In this document: piece after piece, positions 22,524-34,270 of the stretch | Numbering within the stretch: the stretch's first letter is position 1 | Layout of the letters: each line of letters opens with the position of its first letter | Source: Dasypus novemcinctus | Lineage: Eukaryota; Chordata; Mammalia; Cingulata; Dasypodidae | DNA length: 64,000 nt | Direction: 5' to 3' | Assembly: GCF_030445035.2 (NCBI RefSeq) | Contig: NC_080673.1 | Span: 155,802,216 to 155,866,215 of the forward strand | Position numbers and translations under genes: made by a program | Notes under the pieces: model-generated | The model's database searches: none | What the model was told of the DNA's origin: nothing | The model's input: only the letters and a program-made list of their open reading frames with translations

Positions 22524-22654
22524 CTAAAAGAAAAGGCATATCAGGTCAGCGAGAGAAATCCAAACACATCAACTCAGCCAGAGAGCACAGAGGCAGAAAG
22601 AAAAGAAAAAAAAAAGAAAGAAGAGCTGAATAGGAAAGCACTGGCCATTCTCAC

Positions 22655-22760
22655 CTTCTTGGGCTGTTGTAGTGAGGATCCCAAACAGTTGTCCCTGCAC
22701 TTTGGCAACTTGTTCAATGAGTTCCAGGCAGCGATTTAGGTTTTGATCACATGAGTTCGT
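22655..22760 (-). CDS. SPATA18: SPATA18 coding exon 2
   Basis: The exon is 106 nt, entering at phase 0 and leaving at phase 1. It encodes [20 protein letters not shown], then [15 protein letters not shown], matching the conserved N-terminal region of Mieap. The acceptor is 'gttttgcag|acgaac' and the donor is 'aagaag|gtgaga'. It is separated from exon 1 by 10.7 kb of repeat-filled intron. Confidence 0.95.
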
Positions 22761-22799
22761 CTGCAAAACCAAAAGAATAGAAATGAGTCCAATTCCTTC

Positions 22800-23168
22800 A
22801 CTCTATAATCCACAACAGAGACCAGGCCTCAGTTTACACAAGGGCTGCATGGATTTGGTTTGCTCACAGCAGCAGAGACTGCTATGTGTTCCTTCTGGGC
22901 ATACTTTTAGACTACTTTCCCCAACTTCTCTAGCAGTGCGTGTGGGCATGTAGCTGAGTTCATTTCAGTGGGATGGGAAGTGAAGTGTGCCACTTCCAGG
23001 CTCAGTGCAGAAGAAACTTCTCCAGCGATTCTTTCTCTTTCCCCATCTGTCCCCACGAATGGATAGGATCCAATAGAGGGTCCCAGGAGGTAAGGGAGGG
23101 TGGATCCACAAGATATGAAGGGCTGCCTACCAAACACTAGCATGGATCTGTTAGGTGATTGAGAAATA

Positions 23169-23203
<35 letters not shown>

Positions 23204-23250
23204 GTCACTGAGATTTAGGGATTGTTTGTTTTAGCAATAACCCTGATTTT
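22800..23250 (+). repeat. Old medium-reiterated element containing a (GT)n tract
   Basis: The text 'ccaacttctctagcagtgcg' and the end 'gaagtcactgagatttaggg' match a mammalian repeat also seen at 29780-30085 ('aaacactgagatttggggtt'). A perfect (GT)n microsatellite occupies about 23171-23201. The family name is not certain. Confidence 0.5.
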
Positions 23251-24230
23251 CTATGCAGTGAAACCCTGAAGAAACTCCTTTTGTAAAAATGTATAGATCT
23301 TTAGTGATACCAAACAAAACACTTCCTTCTACTTTATCAGCTTTATTGGTTCTTGTCCTCTAAGTTCAATGTTTATATTTATGTACATAAAGGTAACTAC
23401 TTGTTACGAGTAATAAGGTATTGCTGGTGTAGGATACGTTGGAGAGGAAGACAAAAAAGTTCTGGCCCAGCCTTTATGAACATGCAGACCAGTGTGGGAG
23501 ACAGGCACGTGGAGAGCTAGCTACCCTGCAGGAGAATATTAGGTCTTACTCTATGGTTGAACACAAGACCTACCCAAGAGCCAATAGTCTTGGAAAGTCA
23601 GAGAGGGCTTTTGAGAGAAAGCAAAATCTAAGCTGAGAAGAAATTCAGCAGACTTGGGGAGAGGGGTTGTTCAAGTGGTTGTGGATCATTCTGAGCAATG
23701 AGAACAGAATGCGTGGAGGCCAAGAGGCTTGCCATTTAGTTATTCTACATTTGTCATCTCCTTGGTGAGATTTTACTATTTCATCATTAGCCAAACCTGA
23801 AATGGGTTCCAATACTAAAAGAAGGAGTCCAACTACAAGTAACAAATCATGTGGGTATAAAAATGCACAGATATGTGTGTTCTCTCAAGCCATAATAAGG
23901 CACTGTCCTCCTTGTATCCAACTTCACATTTTAGGACAAAAAGTTGTATGCAAGGAAGAGAGAAACTAGAATCAAGAGGAAAAAGTTTAGGAAACCTCCA
24001 GGCAAAAATTTACAAATAAAATGCATATCTGTATCAACAGGGGAAATGGCTCAGACAAGCAGAACACTCCTTGAGAACAGGGATGAGTCTGGCCGGTTCA
24101 CTATAGTATTTCCAGTCCTGCATTCTATAGTTTCTATATATACACACTCAATATGTATTGGATAGATCAATGAACGTACAGTGGTTCATTTATCTTGTAT
24201 TACATTCCTCCTATCCACCAACTTTACATA
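23251..24230. other. Intron 1 sequence, mostly unassigned
   Basis: No confident repeat, RNA gene or conserved frame. Confidence 0.4.
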
Positions 24231-24231
24231 T

Positions 24232-25034
24232 TGTCATGGTCAATTTCATGTGTCAACTTGGCTAGGTTATGGTGTCCATTTGTTTAATCAAGCAAGAACT
24301 GGTCCAATTATTCCTTTCATAGATGGATTTGCATCAATAATCAGTTAATTGCATCTACTATCAACAAAGGAGATTGCTCTCAGCGATGTGGGGAGCCTCC
24401 TCATCCAGTAAGCTGAAGGTTTTAAAGCCAGTACTGAGGATTTCAAGAAGTCAAAAAGAATTTCTACCCCTACTTCAGCCAACCAGTTTCTCCTAGGGAA
24501 TTCAACTTTACATTTATTGGAGTTTCCAGTTTGCAGCCAGCCTCAAGGAATTTGAACTCATCAGCCCCCTCTCCTATGTGAACCAAACAATATATAAATC
24601 CATATATATAAACACTATATAAATCCATATATATATATATGCAATTTCATCCACTCCCCCCTTGCGGCTTTTTGCATGCTGTACTGCTCTCTGTGTCCAT
24701 TTGCTGTACGTTCTTCTGTGTCTGTATTTATTTTATTTCCCCTCCCTCCTTGTGGCTTGCTTGCTGTCTGCTCTCTGTGTCCATTCGCTGCAGATTCTTC
24801 TGTGTTCTCGCTTGTCTCCCTTTTTTGTTGCATCACCTTGCTGAGTCAGTGCTCCACACTGTGTGGGCGAGCCTGCCCTCACAAGAGGCCCCAGGATGCG
24901 AACCGAGTGCCTCCCATATGGCAGACGGGAGCTCCTCTGATTGAGCCACAGCCGCTTCCCCAGCAATTTTATTTTTATACACACAGACACATATTCTATC
25001 AGTTTGGATTCTCTGGAGAACCATAATTAATACA
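24232..25034 (+). mobile_element. Solo LTR (probably ERVL/MaLR class) split by a SINE
   Basis: It starts 'tgtcatggtcaatttcatg' + 'tgtcaac' and ends 'ctctggagaaccataattaa' + 'taca', with TG...CA ends, resembling a common mammalian LTR. A SINE is inserted at 24648-24962. Class assignment is tentative. Confidence 0.5.
24648..24962 (-). mobile_element. DAS-family SINE with internal duplication
   Basis: Reverse tRNA head at the right end ('attgagccacagccgcttcc') and SINE body to the left. The target duplication gcaattt lies at 24641-24647 and 24963-24969. The body text 'ctctctgtgtccatt...gctg...ttcttctgtgt' occurs twice, near 24690-24725 and 24770-24805, so it is a partially dimeric copy. Confidence 0.8.
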
Positions 25035-25044
25035 CATACATAAT

Positions 25045-25225
25045 TCACTTAATCTTCATAGTAGTACACTATGAGATAGGAGTTTTGTTATCATCATCTC
25101 CATTTTCAGATGACAAAACTGAGACACAGGGAGATTCAATAACTTGCCCAAGTTTACTCAGCTAGTAAAATGTCAGAGCTGGGATTAGAACCCAAACAGC
25201 CTAATGTGAGAGCCCACACTCTTAA
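25045..25225 (-). repeat. MIR SINE
   Basis: Reverse MIR: 'cagatgacaaaactgagac', 'aacttgcccaagtttactc', 'agctgggattagaacccaa'. Confidence 0.8.
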
Positions 25226-25229
25226 ATAT

Positions 25230-25560
25230 TAAATAAGAGGCTATTAGATCATGATTAGGGCTGGAAGCAGAGGGAGGACTAGATGATGTGACAGAGAGTA
25301 AAGAAGACAGATGGGGAAGTGCTTTCTGAGAAGGAGAATTTTGAGCTAAATCCTTGATAAGTACCAGAGAAAGAGCAGGCTATGGGGACGACAAAGGCTC
25401 TGGGCAGGAGCAAATTTGGCAAACTTGAGGTCACAAAGTAGGACAGATGTGGTAGAAGCATAATAAAGCCCAAGAGGTTAATGGGACAAATCCTGGAGGA
25501 CTTGTAGGCATGGTAAGGAGTCTGGATGGGATGGACTCATCACAATTGAGAGGGAAGCTG
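25230..25560 (-). repeat. L2-like fragment
   Basis: Reverse L2 text with 'gtaccagagaaagagcagg', 'gctctgggcaggagc', 'ggaggacttgtaggcatgg' and 'taaggagtctggatgg'. Confidence 0.5.
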
Positions 25561-25909
25561 GTTTACTCTGCATGCTTGGTAAATAGTACCAAGTGACTAG
25601 CTCTGTGATAGCATTTATTTCTGTTTTAGCCATGTGTTTCTCCGGCTCACCCTTCTTTATATTTCTTATGTTTGTATCTATTGCTGCTAGTAGAGCAAAT
25701 TGAAGACCTAAGCAATGTTTGATGAATTAATGAGTGATTTAAGAGCATAATGCTGCCATGAACAGAACCCCACAGCCTAAACAGCCATCTCTACTCCTTC
25801 CTTGTTGAACCAGCAACTCCTTTGCCACTGCCATTTTATCCTGCACTTACCACTCTGCACTTCAATTCCCTGATTACAAGACTTTTGCTCTTGGGCTAGA
25901 TCATGCCAG

Positions 25910-26285
25910 CTGATAAAGGGGCAGAGAAAGGGCTTGGGAGGCAAGCAGACCTGAATAAGAATCTCAGCTCTGTCCTGTGCCACAGCCTGGCATGATTCTG
26001 CACAAGTTACTTAACTTCTCTAAGACTGTTTCCTCTCCAATAAAATGGGGATAATGATGCCTTGCAGAATGTTTGGAGACTTAAAGTAACATATGTCCAG
26101 CACCTCAGAGGCAGAAGGTGTCCAACAATTGGTACCTATGAGGTGGTAAGTGGAACTGCAAGGAGCAAGGGGCTTAGGGCCTCAGACCTTGGTTCAAATA
26201 TGGTTTTGCCACTTATTAGCTGCATTCTTTGGGGAAGACATTTAAATATGAACCTGTTTTCTCATTTTTAGCATGTGGTTGATAC
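25910..26285 (+). repeat. Two adjacent MIR SINE copies
   Basis: First copy, about 25910-26110: 'gaatctcagctctgt', 'acaagttacttaacttctct', 'aataaaatggggataatgat'. Second copy, about 26150-26285: 'ttcaaatatggttttgccac', 'ttattagctgcattctttgg'. Confidence 0.65.
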
Positions 26286-26634
26286 CTACTTCATGCACTC
26301 AGGTGCAGAATGTCTCACAGAGGAAACACACAACAATTGGGAATATTATTGTAGTATAGTTACTATCTGTACCTGTGCCTTACCCAGTGCCTGGTACATA
26401 GTGGCTGCCCAAAGGAATGTTTGTCAAATGAGTACACAACTTAAATAATAGAAGAGAATATACTATGTCACATACCTCCTGGTCCCAAGACATGTCACGA
26501 CATGCCACAAGTACTAACACTAAGCATTGCACAAGGTACTCAAGTTGCAACAGGGTCACATTATCCTACTCAATGCATACCCACACAAGATAAACAGATC
26601 AAAGATGTGAACTAATAACAAAGCACAGGCACTC

Positions 26635-27175
26635 CAGATTCATTCATTCATAAATCATTGAGTCCCTATTATATATGGACTGGCAGCTCAGGAAACAAAG
26701 CTACATTTAAAAAGGAAAAAGAACATTACCTGCTGTCAATGAGCTCACCTGTTGGGGAAGTGGGATGGTGAATGGGAAACACACCAAGAATAAATAATTA
26801 CCTTTGATTTTATTAAGTGCTCCATGTGGATAATATGATATAGAAGGAACTAGACCCTATGGTAAGGGGTGAGGGATAAGAGGGAGGGGAACTTCAAGAG
26901 GTAGAAACTCTAAGTACCAAGGCTAAGAAGCAGCAAGGCATAAGGGGAGAGTGGAGTACAGGGTCCAGAGACCAGACAATGAAGGACTTTATTTGTCATA
27001 TTAAGGATTCTGGACTTCATCCCATGATCAAAATATGTAAGGGGTGGAGATATGTGGTATGACATGGCCAGATTTAATTTGTCTTTTACAAAAATCACCT
27101 TGACAGAAGCAAACCAGACAGTTTGGATTAGGGAGAAGTCGAGTAGAGAGGTAAGTGGTTGCAATGGTCTAGCTG
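26635..27175 (-). repeat. L2 fragment
   Basis: Reverse L2 with 'attcattcattcataaatca' at the left end, then 'aaggattctggacttcatcc' and 'gacatggccagatttaattt' toward the right. Confidence 0.65.
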
Positions 27176-28215
27176 AGTGGTAGTAAATTCAAGAGTCCCC
27201 TAAAGGGACTTTTGGACTTCACCAGCCTAATTTCCCCTCTGCTCCCCTACAGCAACTCTGCCTTTGTACATGGTGACCCCTATACAGAATGCCCATCAAT
27301 CCTTTGGTCCCTTCTACTTCCTTTTATTCCTGCGCATGCTCAACCTTATTAAGAGTCATCTACTTCCCCTCCTGAGACCCTGATCATCCAAGTCTCTACA
27401 AATGGTTCTCTCATACCTACTTTTCTATTATTTAACTTTGACTTGCCTCCACCAAATGAAAAGAGAAAAAGTCTAAGTAGTGTTTATAATCATTTTTAAA
27501 CATGAGTAATACATTGATCACTAAATAAAATTTGTCACTGAACATTTTTGACTGGCACTCTTCAGTATTAAAAGCTATTAAATCCATCAATTTCAGTACA
27601 AAATACAATTATTTCGACTTTACCGTTGGTCTCTCACATGCACACACACACACACAGAAGTTTCAGATATATTAGGTAACAGTGCAAAGGGATTCTGCTA
27701 CAGCAAAATCAAGCAGAGAAGGACTGGACAAAAGGGATTGGATTTGAATGACACTCCGGTGGCCTCCAGTGCTACTGTTATAGCGGAATGCTGTGGGAGG
27801 GCTTGAGGTATCTCCAGATTGCAGTGGGTTGAGGAGCAAATGGGAGCTGAAGAAGCAAAAGCAATGAGGACGGCTTAGGGAAGGAGAGCAACCTGACAGG
27901 GACTTCGTTCCAATCCCTTCTACTTCTCCACTTCTCTCTTGCCCAAACAAAAATTCCTGACCCATCAAACCTAAGTTTTATCTAACGTCTAATATCCTCC
28001 AAAATATGCTTGTAATGAAAATATTTATCCTATGTCTGCCCATTTGTGTATTGGAAACAGATATATTGTTTGGTAAATTTCAGAGGTCTATAGCAGACAG
28101 GACTTTGCCCCAAGACAAACTGTATTTCTTTAAATTGATTGTGATATGATTTAGAATTTGCATTGTTATTATCTTTTTTTAAATATTGTAATGTCTTTTT
28201 GGAATTCAGAGGGTG
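27176..28215. other. Intron 1 sequence, mostly unassigned
   Basis: A short (CA)n sits near 27640-27655. No confident gene or repeat. Confidence 0.4.
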
Positions 28216-28218
28216 GAG

Positions 28219-28726
28219 TGTAGCAGCTTGATATGGTTATGAATTCCAAAAATAGATACTGGATTATGTTTGTAATCTGATCTGTCCCTGGGCATGATTG
28301 AGTTATGATTAGGACGTTGAGTTCCCACCCCTTCGTGGGTGGGAACTCACAGATAAAAGGCATGGCAAAGAACAGAGTTGAGTGTTTCTAATATTGGAGT
28401 TTTTATGTTGGAGTTTGATGCTGAAGTCTTAAGCTGGAGCCCCAGGAAGTAAGCACACAGAGGAAAGAGAAGTCAGCCCCAGGAAAAAAGGAACCTTGAA
28501 CCCAGAGAAAAGCAAGACCCTGGAAGGGAAGAACCCAGGCAGCCTGAACCCTCACAGACATTGGCAGCCATCTTGCTCCAACACGTGAAAAAAGACTTTG
28601 GTGAGGGAAGCAACTTATGCTTTATGGCCTAGTATCTGTAAGCTCCTACCCCAAATAAATACTCTTTATAAAAGCCAACCAAATTTCTGGTATTTTGCAT
28701 CAGTACCCCTTTGGCTGACTAATACA
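28219..28726 (+). mobile_element. Solo LTR, unnamed family
   Basis: Starts 'tgtagcagcttgatatggtt' and ends 'ttggctgactaataca', TG...CA. Inside are a TATA-like 'agataaaagg' and a poly-A signal 'aaataaatac' near the 3' side, in the order expected for U3-R-U5 on plus. A clear target duplication was not found. Confidence 0.6.
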
Positions 28727-28758
28727 AATGCTTTAAGAGTTTCAAAGGCTGTCCATTC

Positions 28759-29281
28759 CAACCACCACACCATGGAGCCTAGAGTGATTACAACTGAAAG
28801 TGGGAGGATTGCATCCAACATTCATGTGGAATCTGAGCCTCCTCTTGTCATAGAGGTGCAATGGACACAACCAATCCAATGTCCACATAGAAGAGGTGGC
28901 ATTGGATTGGGAAAAGTGGACATGGTGGATGATGGGTATGGGGAAAGGCAGGAAGAGATGAGAGGTGGAGGACTCTTTGGGACATGGAGCTGCCCTGGAT
29001 GGTGCTTCAGAGGCAATCACCGGACATTGTAAATCCTCACAGGGCCCACTGGATGGAATGGAGGAGAGTATGGGCCATGATGTGGACCATTGACTATGAG
29101 GTGCAGAGGTGACCAAAGATGTACTTACCAAATCCAATGGATGTGTCATGATGATGGGAACGAGTGTTGCTGGGGGGGGGGGGGAAGGTGGGGTGGGGGG
29201 GTGGGGTTGAATGGGACCTCACATATATATTTTTAATGTAATATTATTACAAAATCAATAAAAAAAAAAAAGAAAAAAAAA
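28759..29281 (+). mobile_element. 5'-truncated L1-like 3' end, short copy
   Basis: This is a 5'-truncated copy of the last part of the element at 14170-15415. Over about 430 alignable bases I count roughly 15 differences (about 96-97% identity). It has the same G-run, 'taatgtaatattattac' and poly-A end. A perfect 15-bp target duplication, aaaggctgtccattc, lies at 28744-28758 and 29282-29296. It is in SPATA18 intron 1. Confidence 0.85.
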
Positions 29282-29299
29282 AAAGGCTGTCCATTCATA

Positions 29300-29779
29300 A
29301 GCTGGTTATAACATGCTACAATTGCTCCTCACAGAAATGGCAGTCCATATATGAGCAGCCTTTTAAGTAGCCCTGTTCCCCAAATTCAGCCCTTTATTCT
29401 GCAGCATGGCTAACTTGACCACAAACTCCACCCCTCAACAACAAAGATTTAAAACCAAAATACTGAATTTGAGATATAAACAAAAGTAGGCATACATATA
29501 CCCCAACAATTTAGCAATAGCTTCTTTTTGGCCTTCACTGAATTCAGAATGTTCACTTTAATTAATATTCCTATTGGACTTCTTTTTTCATTGTTCCTTA
29601 ACTATCCTTCTTAAAGAGTAAACAACGATGAGGTTTACATTAGCAAGTTTGTTCAAGGTGAAAATAAGAAATGTCAAATTAAAAAGTTGGCAGTATCTTT
29701 ATTAAACATAAAACAGCCTGCTTGAATCACTTGTCGGTTTCTTTTATAGCTATCATTAGTAAATATGGCAGGAAAAACA
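29300..29779. other. Intron 1 sequence, unassigned
   Basis: No recognised feature. Confidence 0.4.
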
Positions 29780-30085
29780 GCACCAGTCAAATATTCCCTG
29801 TGCTTTTCCACATTTCCCTGGACCTCCTGAGGTTAGATTGGAGCCATGTAACCAATTCTGGCTAGTGGTCTATGAGTGGAAGTGATGCATGTCATTTAAG
29901 AGCAGGGCTTGCTCTCCTTTCCTGGACAGTCACAGGGAAGAGACGGACTCACCACGAGGTGGTCTTGCCTGAAACTGGCACAATGACCAAGAGGAAATGC
30001 CATCACACTTGGTGTGAATGAGAAAAAAATGTTAAGCTGAAACACTGAGATTTGGGGTTTTATTCATTACTGCAACAGATTCTAG
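29780..30085 (+). repeat. Old medium-reiterated element
   Basis: It contains 'ccatgtaaccaattctggct' and ends 'aacactgagatttggggttt' plus 'tattcattactgcaacag', a pattern shared with 22800-23250. The exact family is not certain. Confidence 0.5.
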
Positions 30086-30934
30086 CTGGTACAGGAAAGT
30101 GTTCTCCATAAATTTACTAATTAGATTAAATCTTCAAGCATATAGAAGCATGTTGACCAAGAGGGAGGAGTAAAGACAGGCAAGGAGTCTTGTTTGAACA
30201 CACCTTAGCAACTTCAACAACTTTGTGTACTAGGAATCAGGCATATCTTGGCAGAGAGGTAGTCTCTATTTCAACAACAAAGATGATTCTAAAACAAAGT
30301 AAATCTCTTTCTTATGAGTTGATATTTAATCTGCTATTTTCACTTGTTGGTGCGGATTTCTCTAACTCCAGAGGAGAGTAATGCAAGAGAAAGCATTACT
30401 AGCCCTCCCCACCATTCCGACTCATTTAATCATCAAAAGTTTCTAGATTGCAAGGTCCTGGTGTCTATTTTAATTGAAGAAATGTACTCTTGTAACTTGG
30501 GAATGGAGTTATAAAGAGTAAATACATTTTTACCATTTGCTACTATAATTACATAGAATACATCAAAAATAATATCTCAGAGCATCTGACTCAGGCTAAC
30601 TCCCTAGTCCACAGGATTCTAGGCAGAAAGGGAAGCACCTCCGAGAGAAGGAGTTAAGCACAGGGTTGACCTACTCCTGATACTGCTACTAATATTGTAA
30701 GGAGGCTATTTTCTCATTTTAACATCTGTATGGCGTAATGAGGTGATCAGAATCCAATTCTGCAAATAACCTTGCTCAAAGAAGTTTATTTGACCTCTTT
30801 ACACAGCTGACCAACAAATCATAATGCATAATCAGTTTAAGCATTTGGGGCAGCATATTCTTTCCTGAACCATTCTCAGAGTATCTGACCTTGTTTACCA
30901 AAGATGTCAAGAGTAATTTACGAGAGGTTGATTC

Positions 30935-31350
30935 GTGTAATCTCTTGCCTAAAGTATAGTCCAGCCCCATCTGTTCTCCCTAGTTTCCAAGTTCCCCATC
31001 ACGTTACAGCTAGAGTAACCATTCTAAAACGCAATCCAAATAAGCCTTTTCCCTACATAATGCTTTTAGTTTCTCCCCATATTTTCATGATAAGTGCCAA
31101 ACTCCTAACACACCACCCAAGCCACCTAACCTACTCAGCCTCCTCTCACTTCCATTCCTACTCTCCCCCCACTTATGCCAGCTTTTCCAGGCCTCATGGC
31201 TTTTTGCATGTGCTGTTTCCTCTCTCCTTCCCACTCATCTCCAATTGGAAATTTATCATTAAGATGTAGCTCATATGTCTATTCCCAGCAACTAGTATAC
31301 ATGCAGGCACATAGTACACACTGGAAAAATATTAGTTGAATGAATTCATG
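30935..31350 (+). repeat. L2 LINE 3' portion
   Basis: Text typical of L2: 'tacagctagagtaaccattc', 'caggcctcatggctttttgc', and the end 'aggcacatagtacacactgg'. Confidence 0.6.
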
Positions 31351-32490
31351 AAGGAACAAATGTACACTGCCAATAAGTTATAAATAAAAGCAGAGTGCCT
31401 AACAAGAGTTTTACACAGAGTAGAAGCTCAGTAATCATTTGTTGAATGAATTTTTAAACTCTTGATAATTGGTTCCGTTCTTGGTTGAACAGGATGCTGC
31501 CTTCACCAACATTCTTAACAACTACAAAGGAAGAAAATAATTTCTCTAAGTTGCTCAAACTAATGTGTCCCAGAACTTCTGGCGGAATTAATATTTCAGG
31601 GCAGAAAATTACATTTTAAATAATTTACTGTCTCTGACAAGATATATAATATACAATGAATAGATCCTAAAGCACAGCTAAAAGGTTGTACATGACTTGA
31701 TGATGATGACTGGACAAGGAAGAGGCAGTGGGCATGGATAAGAAGGAAAATGTTTGAGAGAAATTGCCAAGAAACACTAAACAAGAATAACTAAACTGTT
31801 ATTCCAGAAAATAGCTACTCTAAAGGAAAATAAAAATGTTGCATTGTGTTTTAGAATTAATCTATTCAAGTAATTTATTTGTTTTACTTTATTTATTTAG
31901 TCATGAAGATGCCTTTAATCACATTACTAATTACAAAAGAGTGTATAAGCCTTTTTATCTGCTTGAATTAATTATAACTAAATCGGTATAAGCACAGGCA
32001 GCCGGTTTATCACAGGTGTATCAAATAAAATCAACCTCCCGTAATAAACATAATCTACAGTTTTAATGAACATGGTCTCTACAATCAACATCTTACCAAA
32101 TGTTGTTTCTACAATGAATATTCATCATGTTAAGGTTTCAAGACAAAAATCCTTGGAACTAATAAAACGATACTTGTAGTACTATAGGACAGCTCTTAAT
32201 TCAACTGAAACTCATATTACAGATGATATGATATAGAATAAGTTTATATCTAACTTAAGTTTTATACTAGGTGGTATGTAGTTGTGTTTTTTTCACCTTC
32301 TTTAGCTACATAAAATATTGATTATTAATCAAAAGCATTTACATCTCATTTGTGTCCCTAATTGGAAATTGTGGCATCTGGTTTCAATTCAACTTTAATA
32401 AAGGTTGAATTAAAGGCAGTTGGGGATTATTTGAAATTCTACACTGGTTATGAGGGATTAGGAAGAGAAACGAATCAAAGAAACTGGGTG
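31351..32490. other. Intron 1 sequence, mostly unassigned
   Basis: A short L2/MIR-like tail ('aatcatttgttgaatgaat') lies at 31385-31455. Otherwise no recognised feature. Confidence 0.4.
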
Positions 32491-32494
32491 TCTG

Positions 32495-33090
32495 TGGGAA
32501 ATGGTGGTGGCATTTATTCAGTCACTAAGTATTTGTTGAACAACTACCAGGTGCAAATTGTTACAAGTGGGACTGCAGTGGATTGAGTAGAGGGAGAATA
32601 ATAGATGAGGCCAGAGAAGTTTAATGGACACAATTTTGTAGGAACTTGAAGCCCGTCTGGTTTTTATTCTGAGCGATACAGGAAATTTGGAGGGTTTTGC
32701 CAGAGGGGTAACTTGATCTGACGTTACATTTAGTCAGATCAATTTTGGTTATTATTTTTAATAATCCAGATGAAAAATAATCAAATGTAGACCAGGGTGG
32801 TAGCAGTGGAAGCAGTAAAAAGTGTTGGTCAACAGATTATTCTGATGAAAGGATGTGGAGTATGTCATAATAAAGGCAAAAGTGGTCTGCAGTTGGGATA
32901 TGGTAAAGGTTGAGTTCAGTTTTAGGTAATTTGACTTTGAGATGATAAAAACCCTCAATCTGAAAATGTCCAGTGGGTAACTGGGGAAGTGAGAGCTCAA
33001 ATGAGAATATGCCCTGAAAATTCATCAGCATGTGTATAAAAGTTGAAGCAGGACTGGAGGTTGAAGAGAAGATTATCTACAACCCCTGGG
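32495..33090 (-). repeat. L2 fragment
   Basis: Reverse L2 series: 'ttcagtcactaagtatttg', 'gtaacttgatctgacgttac', 'accagggtggtagcagtgg', 'gttgagttcagttttagg', 'aattcatcagcatgtg'. Confidence 0.6.
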
Positions 33091-33492
33091 TTATCCTCAG
33101 AGTGGAAGCTTTGCCGAAAGGGAGGAGGAGAGGTGTAGTAAAAACCAATTTGAACCAGTGCGTGTGGTTTGCACTGGGAAGAGGGAGTGGAAGAGTGGCG
33201 GGACTGACCACGCAGGTCACCGGCCGCGGGTCTTGCTGTTGCTAGGACCGCCAGCGTCCCTGATTACGGCTCTAGGGGAAGCTGCCCTCCAGCGCACCCC
33301 AGCAGGGCCCCGCTCCACGAAGAGAAAAGGGCACCGGCACACACTTGTCCTTCCTTCCCGGCAATCGGGGTCGGAGGCCGAGGTCCAGGTTAGGAACCAC
33401 CATCGCGGTGGCTCTGCAAAGAACCCCCCACCGAGGACTTGGCGGGGAACCAGAGCGAAGGCGCGCTCCGGGGGTCTCCCACCCTGACTCAC

Positions 33493-33579
33493 GTTATACT
33501 CCCTCAGCCAGGATTCTAGCTTCTCCTGCAGCGATCTTAAAGATTCGGTCGAGACTAGTTTTTTCAGGTTTTCCGCCAT
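33493..33579 (-). CDS. SPATA18: SPATA18 coding exon 1 (start codon)
   Basis: The exon encodes 29 codons from the ATG at 33577-33579: MAENLKKLVSTESLRSLQEK, then LESWLREYN. The donor is 'tataac|gtgagt', ending at phase 0. The start matches the known N-terminus. SPATA18 (Mieap, mitochondria-eating protein) is a p53-inducible factor that acts at mitochondria in removal or repair of damaged mitochondria; it has a central coiled coil and a C-terminal Mieap domain. The visible gene spans 33579 to 1640 on the minus strand: exon coding lengths 87, 106, 116, 113, 96, 189, 247, 159, 176 and 124 nt, 471 codons with matching phases. All exons are open. Confidence 0.96.
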
Positions 33580-34057
33580 CTCGCGCTTTTCTGCTCCGCC
33601 CCGCTCTGAGAGATGGTGGCGTGAAGGGGGCGAGCGGGTGGCTTCCGCAGGACGGCGGGCGGCGAAGGCGCGGAGGGTGTTATCTTCCTGAGCGGCTCAG
33701 AGCGTGGCTGGCCTTTTCCATTCTCCCCCCTCGGGTCGGATGGGGCAGGGTTCGGCAAGCCAGGGGGAGAAAAGCCCAGGGCCGCAGCCGCCGCGCCTCA
33801 TCCGCTGCCCCGCGCGGTGTCCGACCTCCCCAGCGGCTGCCCGGGAGCCCCGGCCGTAAATACCTCGGCGATTATTAAACAAACCTTGACGTGGGCCGGC
33901 CGGCTGCCAGGGACGCGCGCGCCTCGTGTCGTGGCAACGCTCGCGCCGCCCCGCCCCCCTCCCATCCCCCAGGCGCCCTCCCGCCGCCTCCCCGGGGACC
34001 TCTCGCCCTTTTCCCCCGGGCCCCGGGTATCCTCTTCGGCGTCCCATGTCACTGCTC

Positions 34058-34107
34058 TTAGTGCTGCTGCTCTTACTCCTGCTGCTGCTGCTTCTGCTGC
34101 TAGTGGC
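34058..34107 (+). repeat. Imperfect CTG triplet run
   Basis: About fifteen CTG/CTT/CTC units sit upstream of SPATA18 exon 1, inside the CpG island. On the gene's strand these read as CAG-type units. A leucine-rich open frame on plus is a by-product. Confidence 0.85.
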
Positions 34108-34270
34108 TGAAGGCGAGGGCGCCCGAAGCCACTGAGACTCGGGGTTGGCGCCCAGACTCCAGATGGCGACGGCGCGATCCCCGGATGGCCCGAGAGGGGG
34201 CGCAGTGCGGGCTGGAGGCGGGGAGGGAGTCTCAGAACCTCCTCCCCACCCGGGATACTGGGAGACAAAG

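Larger units (their letters stand above)
33150..34270. promoter_or_regulatory. SPATA18: CpG island and promoter region of SPATA18
   Basis: A CpG-dense block surrounds exon 1 and extends about 0.7 kb upstream of the start codon (to higher coordinates). I see a TGACGT half-CRE at 33888-33893 and a GTTGCC (minus) X-box half-site inside 'gtgtcgtggcaacgc' near 33926-33940; X-box sites bind RFX factors. No TATA box was seen, which fits a CpG-island promoter. The transcription start was not located. SPATA18 is known to be p53-inducible; I did not find a convincing p53 site by eye. Confidence 0.75.
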
